From NCBI GenBank assembly GCA_031772625.1, contig CM062820.1, forward strand, positions 85,170,069 through 85,234,068: a stretch of 64,000 bases of DNA, read 5' to 3'. Shown piece after piece: positions 58,090 to 64,000 of this stretch (positions are counted from its first letter, which is position 1; each line of letters begins with the position of its first letter). This DNA is from Pinus tabuliformis. Lineage: Eukaryota > Streptophyta > Pinopsida > Pinales > Pinaceae. The notes beneath the pieces were generated by a model, which saw only the letters and a program-made list of their open reading frames with translations, was not told where the DNA came from and did not search any database. A program made the translations under genes and the position numbers.

Positions 58090-59503
58090 CATAGTTACCA
58101 AATTCGGCCGAATCCGTCTGAAGAATTCGAAAATTCGGCAATTCGGTCCGATTTGGCCATTAATACGCTGAAGTTCGGTTCGGACACATTACAGTCTCCC
58201 AAATTTATTTTTTTAATTTTCTTTGATTTGTGTTTTTCAAGAAGTCATACTCCAATTTTTGTGCGTTAGTTTTGTCATGCAGTTGTAGAATATTGAACCT
58301 TTTAAACTTAATTCTTCCTATTTTTGTGCGTTAGTTTCGTCATGCAGTTGTAGAATATTGAACCTTTTAAACTTAATTCTTCCTGCTGGTCGAAGGATCC
58401 AGTTAGACAATACTTAAGATAGAAGGGACAAGGATGTTATTGACGGTTTGTTTTATTTTTATCAAAGTTATTTTGATGTGTTAGTAACTTTCACCTTTTA
58501 TTAATTTTTACATTGTTTGTTCAATGCAAAAAAATCTATATAAAAACTAAATAAATGGTTATATTAAATTTTCATTTTTATAATAAAATATTTTTAAGTT
58601 TTATTTTTTTTCATTTTCACAATAAAATATTTATTTGTCTATTTTTTTTAATTTTAATTTCTTTTCTATAATATTTTGGCCAGTAAGTAATGAAAATGGA
58701 ATTATTTATTCATAATAAATTTGGTTGTAATTTAGTTGTTTGTTTTTAAGAAATTTGCAAGGAAAATATATTATATGGTTTTTAAATCTTTTAAACAATT
58801 AGCAAAATAGCAAGATAGTTCTAATTTGATGATTCTTGATAGTTCTAATTTGATGTTTTTTTATCTATATTTTATTCAGTTAGTAATTAGGAAATTTTCT
58901 AAATATTTATCATTAAAAATTGCAACATTAGTTACTATCTTTTGATTGACCAAGAGGAGTTGTTTCTACTAATTTCAATATCTTATTCACTTCCATTTGA
59001 AAAATTAAGAAAACAACAAGAATTCTAATTTGATAATTCTTGATAGTTCTAATTTGATGATTTTTTATCTATATTTTATTTTAGTAATTAGAAAATTTCC
59101 TAAATATTTATCATTAAAAACTACAACATTAGTTACTATCTTTTGATTGACCAACCAACAATTTTAAGGGTGTCTTTTTTTTAATGTTAAAGAGTTTGTT
59201 CTGACCATGGTATCTTATTCACTTCCATTGAAGAGGAGTTGTTTCTACTAATTTCAATATCTCATTCACTTCCATTAAAAAGGAATTGTTTCTACTAATT
59301 TCAATGTCTAATTTTATTTGCAATTCTATAATATAATTCACAATTGTTAATTTAAATTATTCAAAATTTAAGAAAAAATATTATTAATAATAATGTAAGA
59401 TGTATATTTCCGAATTTTTTCCGTATTACATTTTAGAGAGTCAAATTTTTTTAGTATCGAATCGAATTCGTATTCGAATTCGAATTCGAACTTGGTAACT
59501 ATG
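58090..59503. mobile_element. hAT-like non-autonomous element, long copy
   Basis: 1,414 bp. It starts CATAGTTACCAAATTCGG and ends CGAACTTGGTAACTATG. The flanks CTTTCAAC (58082-58089) and CTTCCAAC (59504-59511) match at 7 of 8 positions. Internal repeats: a 66-bp tandem copy at about 58,256-58,385 and blocks GTTGTTTCTACTAATTTCAAT repeated three times (58,960, 59,232, 59,286). No transposase gene. Confidence 0.8.
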
Positions 59504-59511
59504 CTTCCAAC

Positions 59512-60297
59512 TGTACATTTTTGTACTGTGCAATTTTGAAACAAAATTACTCTTGGCCGATAATATTGTAACCAGGACTCTTTCAGTTATAATGGACTAA
59601 AGTAGAAAATTATAGATAAGAATACATAGACAAATCAGTAAAAGATTGAAAATTCTATGAGGAAACCTCAGAGAATGTATTCTCTTCTTTGTTAATGCGA
59701 AAAGAAAGCGTCTTTATTTTCTTTAAAAAAAATCCGCCCTACATGTAAAATGTTGACTTTAGCACGCAATTTTTATCATGATAACTAACTCAACGTGGAG
59801 GATTTTCGGGATATTTAAAGTGATCAAGACGGTCAAAACTGCAAACCAAATAATGTATCGTTCAGAAAAAGCAAATCCATCGATTGCAGGTCTGGAGTCT
59901 CCGACCAAAAACAATAATCGAATTAACATTTAGACATCATTTTGATTTTCAAATTTGAAGAAATAGAATATGTACATCTTCAAGTATTTACTTATAAGTT
60001 CAAATTCAAAAAAATAAAATATATACATCTTCAACAACGAAATAAATTTGAATATTAAATTATTATTATTTTAATATATTTTTGAAACATGCTTTTTAAT
60101 AAGGAGACAAAAGCATTCCCATTAAAATAAACAGTCTATATCTTCTCTCCTATGTAACACTAATAAAGTATGAAGTTGTATAATTGTAACATATGCCTAA
60201 GGTATCCATGGAGACCAATCGAATACTTCTATTACAAATTACAAGGCAATATCGATGAAACTCATCCTACTAAACAGCCACTTCACCAGTTGGTTGG
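59512..60297. other. No gene seen
   Basis: Downstream region of Prx-2 (whose 3' end is at 60298). AT-rich. No poly(A) signal assigned with confidence. Confidence 0.6.
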
Positions 60298-61641
<1,344 letters not shown>

Positions 61642-61793
61642 TTTTGCTTATGGAATAAGCTCTCCAATGGCAACCTATTTGCGAATTCGCAGCCTTGCAG
61701 GGATGTTAAAGGAGATATGTGAACCCCAATTTACAAGGGCAGATGTTGGAATGTGAGGGGAAAATTCGTGAGCAGGGGAAAATAAAAACTCAG

Positions 61794-61808
61794 TCTAATA
61801 TAAAAGGA
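61794..61808 (-). promoter_or_regulatory. Possible TATA box of Prx-2
   Basis: CCTTTTATATTAGAC on the minus strand, about 155 bp before the ATG. Position and sequence only. Confidence 0.3.
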
Positions 61809-62735
61809 CTTTGGGTTACTTGACTTTATTTTGTGTACCGCATTGGTAGAGAGGAGAGGCAACCAATATTTAGGGTGTTATTGGTCTATTAATGCGTATC
61901 GTTATTGTTGGATAATTTTTTTGTTTAAATTCAAAGGATGGACATTTTAATGATGTACATATACAACCACAATCATTAATGGATCATAGTTGCCTTGGTA
62001 GAGATACATGTTTCTCGTAAAGAAGCGTAGGACTGTAGCAGTGCTGTGCTAAGTTTTCAAACTAGATGGCCCACACCGGACATTGTGAAAGAAGAGTCTG
62101 GCAAGGAGCAGTCTCTGTTGCCATTTCCACACCAAACAATCACTTCAGTTTTTATGATCGTCACATCAAAACCTGCATGTTCACAAAATTGGCCCATCTT
62201 TTAGTGCTTTACCTAAAATAAACTCTTCACCCCTTGTGCCTCTATGTGATTGGATGTTGATTCTTGTGGTGGAAATTGGAACCTTTCCAACAATACATCG
62301 ACGGTTCTTCATATTCCCCGATGCCATGGCATGAGATAGGGGGCTATACAACTTCATAATCTTCAACCCCATGCCGTGAGATAAGGGGCATTGACAGGGC
62401 ATCTTTTGTCCATTACGATTAAAAATTGTCTACGAATTATATTTTAAAATTAGATTCACTTTGATGAAATGTGAAAATTTTGTTTTGAGAATTTTAATGG
62501 TGTTTGAAATTTTGTATTAAAATTATTATTAATAATAATTATTTTGAGGATTTATGTTTTTTTTAAATAAAATTGTTTGTTCAAATTTATAAAGTTAAAA
62601 CTTTAACATATGTATATTTAAAACTTTATATATTAATTTAATTTCTATTTAAAAGTATTTTTAAATTATTATAATTACTTGATAACAAATATATATTTTA
62701 AAATCATTTTCATTTTATTAGTTTGTTTGAAAAGT
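61809..62735. other. Upstream region of Prx-2; one unassigned open frame
   Basis: A minus-strand frame at 62,402-62,181 (73 codons, MPCQCPLSHGMG...) has no motif that I recognise and two internal near-repeats (PLSHGMG/PLSHAMA). It is probably a chance frame or part of an old repeat. Confidence 0.35.
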
Positions 62736-62736
62736 T

Positions 62737-62835
62737 GTCCATCTGGCTTTGGATTGACGGTCAATGGGTACATTGTTAAGGTACTCCTTGTGATAGATTA
62801 CTGGTTCAAATCCCCGTGGGTGCTGATTTATCAAT
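62737..62835 (+). mobile_element. tRNA-derived SINE-like element
   Basis: Box B GGTTCAAATCC (62803-62813) with a weak box A-like region near 62,743-62,790. Sequence after it near 63,500-63,640 resembles that after the 48,851 element (AGAGATGTGTA, then AATCATAAATAAA.ATTTCAAT), so both may be parts of one duplicated segment. Confidence 0.4.
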
Positions 62836-63737
62836 CAATAAAAGATAACACTAAAAATAACAACATTATATTCATGAGAAAAGTAATATTCGAGAACCTT
62901 ATTTTGAACTAATAATATTTATAACCATATTAATTAGAATTAATTGTTCAACATTTTTTAGGTGAATTTAATTTTGGGAGGTATATTTTCACATTGTATA
63001 TATATTTAATTTTAATTAAAAATATTATAAAACATGAATAATTTCATTTTTATTTTGCTCTTTCTATTTGTTGTGAATATCACAATCTAATATAAATTAT
63101 GTGCCTTATATTTTTATAGATATTATAATTCAATATAAATGAAAAATATAAAAATATTTCACATCTACTATAAATAAAATATTTTGATGTCCATGTAAAA
63201 TAATATAATTTTATATCAACTTTACAAATATAAAATAACACAAGTAAAATAAAATCATATATATAAGAGGAAGATATATAATTTTTATATTTTATAAAAA
63301 TATTTTAATATATAACTCAAATAAATTACTTGAATACCCATATTCACTAATTTATTTCCATATCAACTTCATATATATCTATATAAAAAGAATACAAATA
63401 TATATATTTTGATGTTGATTATAATAAAATATTCATTGTCTACAAAGAAAAAGTAATTGAAAGAGAAAAAACAATTACTTTCTCATAGAAGGAAAAGAAG
63501 AGATGTGTAATTTATTCAGTTCTTAATTTAACATTAATATGTTACATTTAAAAAATATTAGTAATAATAAACAATTCAATGTGCATCATAAATAAATATT
63601 TCAATATGCAAGGCTAAACAATATTGATGTCTATTTAAAAATATATCACTAATAAAAAAATATTTTAATATGGAGAATGTGGTCCATAAATATGATATTT
63701 CAATGGTCATGTCAAGTGAAATATTACAATGTGGTTT

Positions 63738-63740
<3 letters not shown>
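62836..63740. other. AT-rich DNA, no gene seen
   Basis: Over 75% A+T by eye. Nothing supported. Confidence 0.7.

Positions 63741-63781
<41 letters not shown>
63741..63781. repeat. (TA)n microsatellite
   Basis: About 20 TA units. Confidence 0.98.
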
Positions 63782-63783
<2 letters not shown>

Positions 63784-63847
63784 AACATCAAAACACTTCT
63801 AAAATCTAAAAAGTCATAAAAAATAACTAAATTATAACTTTATTTTC

Positions 63848-63850
<3 letters not shown>

Positions 63851-63888
<38 letters not shown>
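63851..63888. repeat. (TA)n microsatellite
   Basis: About 19 TA units, 70 bp from the previous run. Confidence 0.98.
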
Positions 63889-63889
<1 letters not shown>

Positions 63890-63903
63890 CAAGATTCTTA
63901 ACC

Positions 63904-64000
63904 ATGAAGAGTCACCCCCATTGGAAGATTCGTAATCTGCAGATAGGTGATGGGTCTCTTAAACAGAAACAATTCAAGGCTCATCTATCTTGTGGCACAT
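63904..64000 (+). other. Open frame running off the window, unidentified
   Basis: A frame beginning MKSHPHWKIRNLQIGDG stays open for 32 codons to the window end, in sequence clearly less AT-rich than its flank. It is too short to assign. Confidence 0.25.

Noticed and set aside
62181..62402. 73-codon frame as a small gene upstream of Prx-2
   Set aside because: No homologous motif, no nearby promoter signal, and flanking DNA looks like decayed repeat.

Overview
This is nuclear DNA of a land plant. The evidence is class III peroxidase genes with the standard four-exon layout, an L1-type LINE whose ORF2 ends in a plant-style RNase H, a gypsy element with two RNase H domains, and Copia elements primed by initiator tRNA-Met. 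The depth of nesting and the many decayed repeats suggest a large genome such as a gymnosperm, but that is an inference with low confidence. I found no complete host gene that looks functional.

Positions 1-45,239 are one nested stack of retroelements, and most junctions are fixed by target-site duplications (TSDs). The outermost is an old Copia on the minus strand (Copia-A: 1-1,160 plus 43,080-45,239; its other LTR lies off the left edge). It is split by LTR-B, a plus-strand element at 1,161-43,074 (TSD CATTT). LTR-B holds two further insertions: a minus-strand L1 LINE (about 3,250-8,234 plus 29,632 to about 32,000) and a truncated minus-strand Copia (Copia-C, 36,295-42,243, TSD G/A-ATAC). 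The LINE is split by Gypsy-G (8,235-29,626, minus, TSD GGACC). The upstream LTR of Gypsy-G is split by Copia-Y (19,980-28,669, minus, TSD GCAAG). Copia-Y is the only intact element: one open 1,620-residue Gag-Pol, a primer-binding site, a polypurine tract, and LTRs that differ at 5 of 1,480 positions.

The most striking unexplained structure is in Copia-Y. Five modules of exactly 66 bp (three in each LTR, two between pol and the 3' LTR) share one architecture: a 7-bp half-site, 20 variable bases, a near-palindromic 12-bp core close to GCGTRTAYACGC, 20 variable bases, and a 7-bp half-site.

Positions 45,240-64,000 are AT-rich sequence carrying a decayed peroxidase cluster, all on the minus strand: a four-exon pseudogene (60,298-61,641), a 5'-truncated copy (45,606-46,519) and an exon-2 relic (about 47,550-47,710). 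The two larger copies share a TGA at the same conserved Trp codon. Between them lie a 2.1-2.3 kb tandem segmental duplication, non-autonomous hAT-like elements with 8-bp TSDs, a 380-bp MITE, tRNA-like SINE heads, a candidate solo Copia LTR, a LINE RNase H relic and microsatellites.
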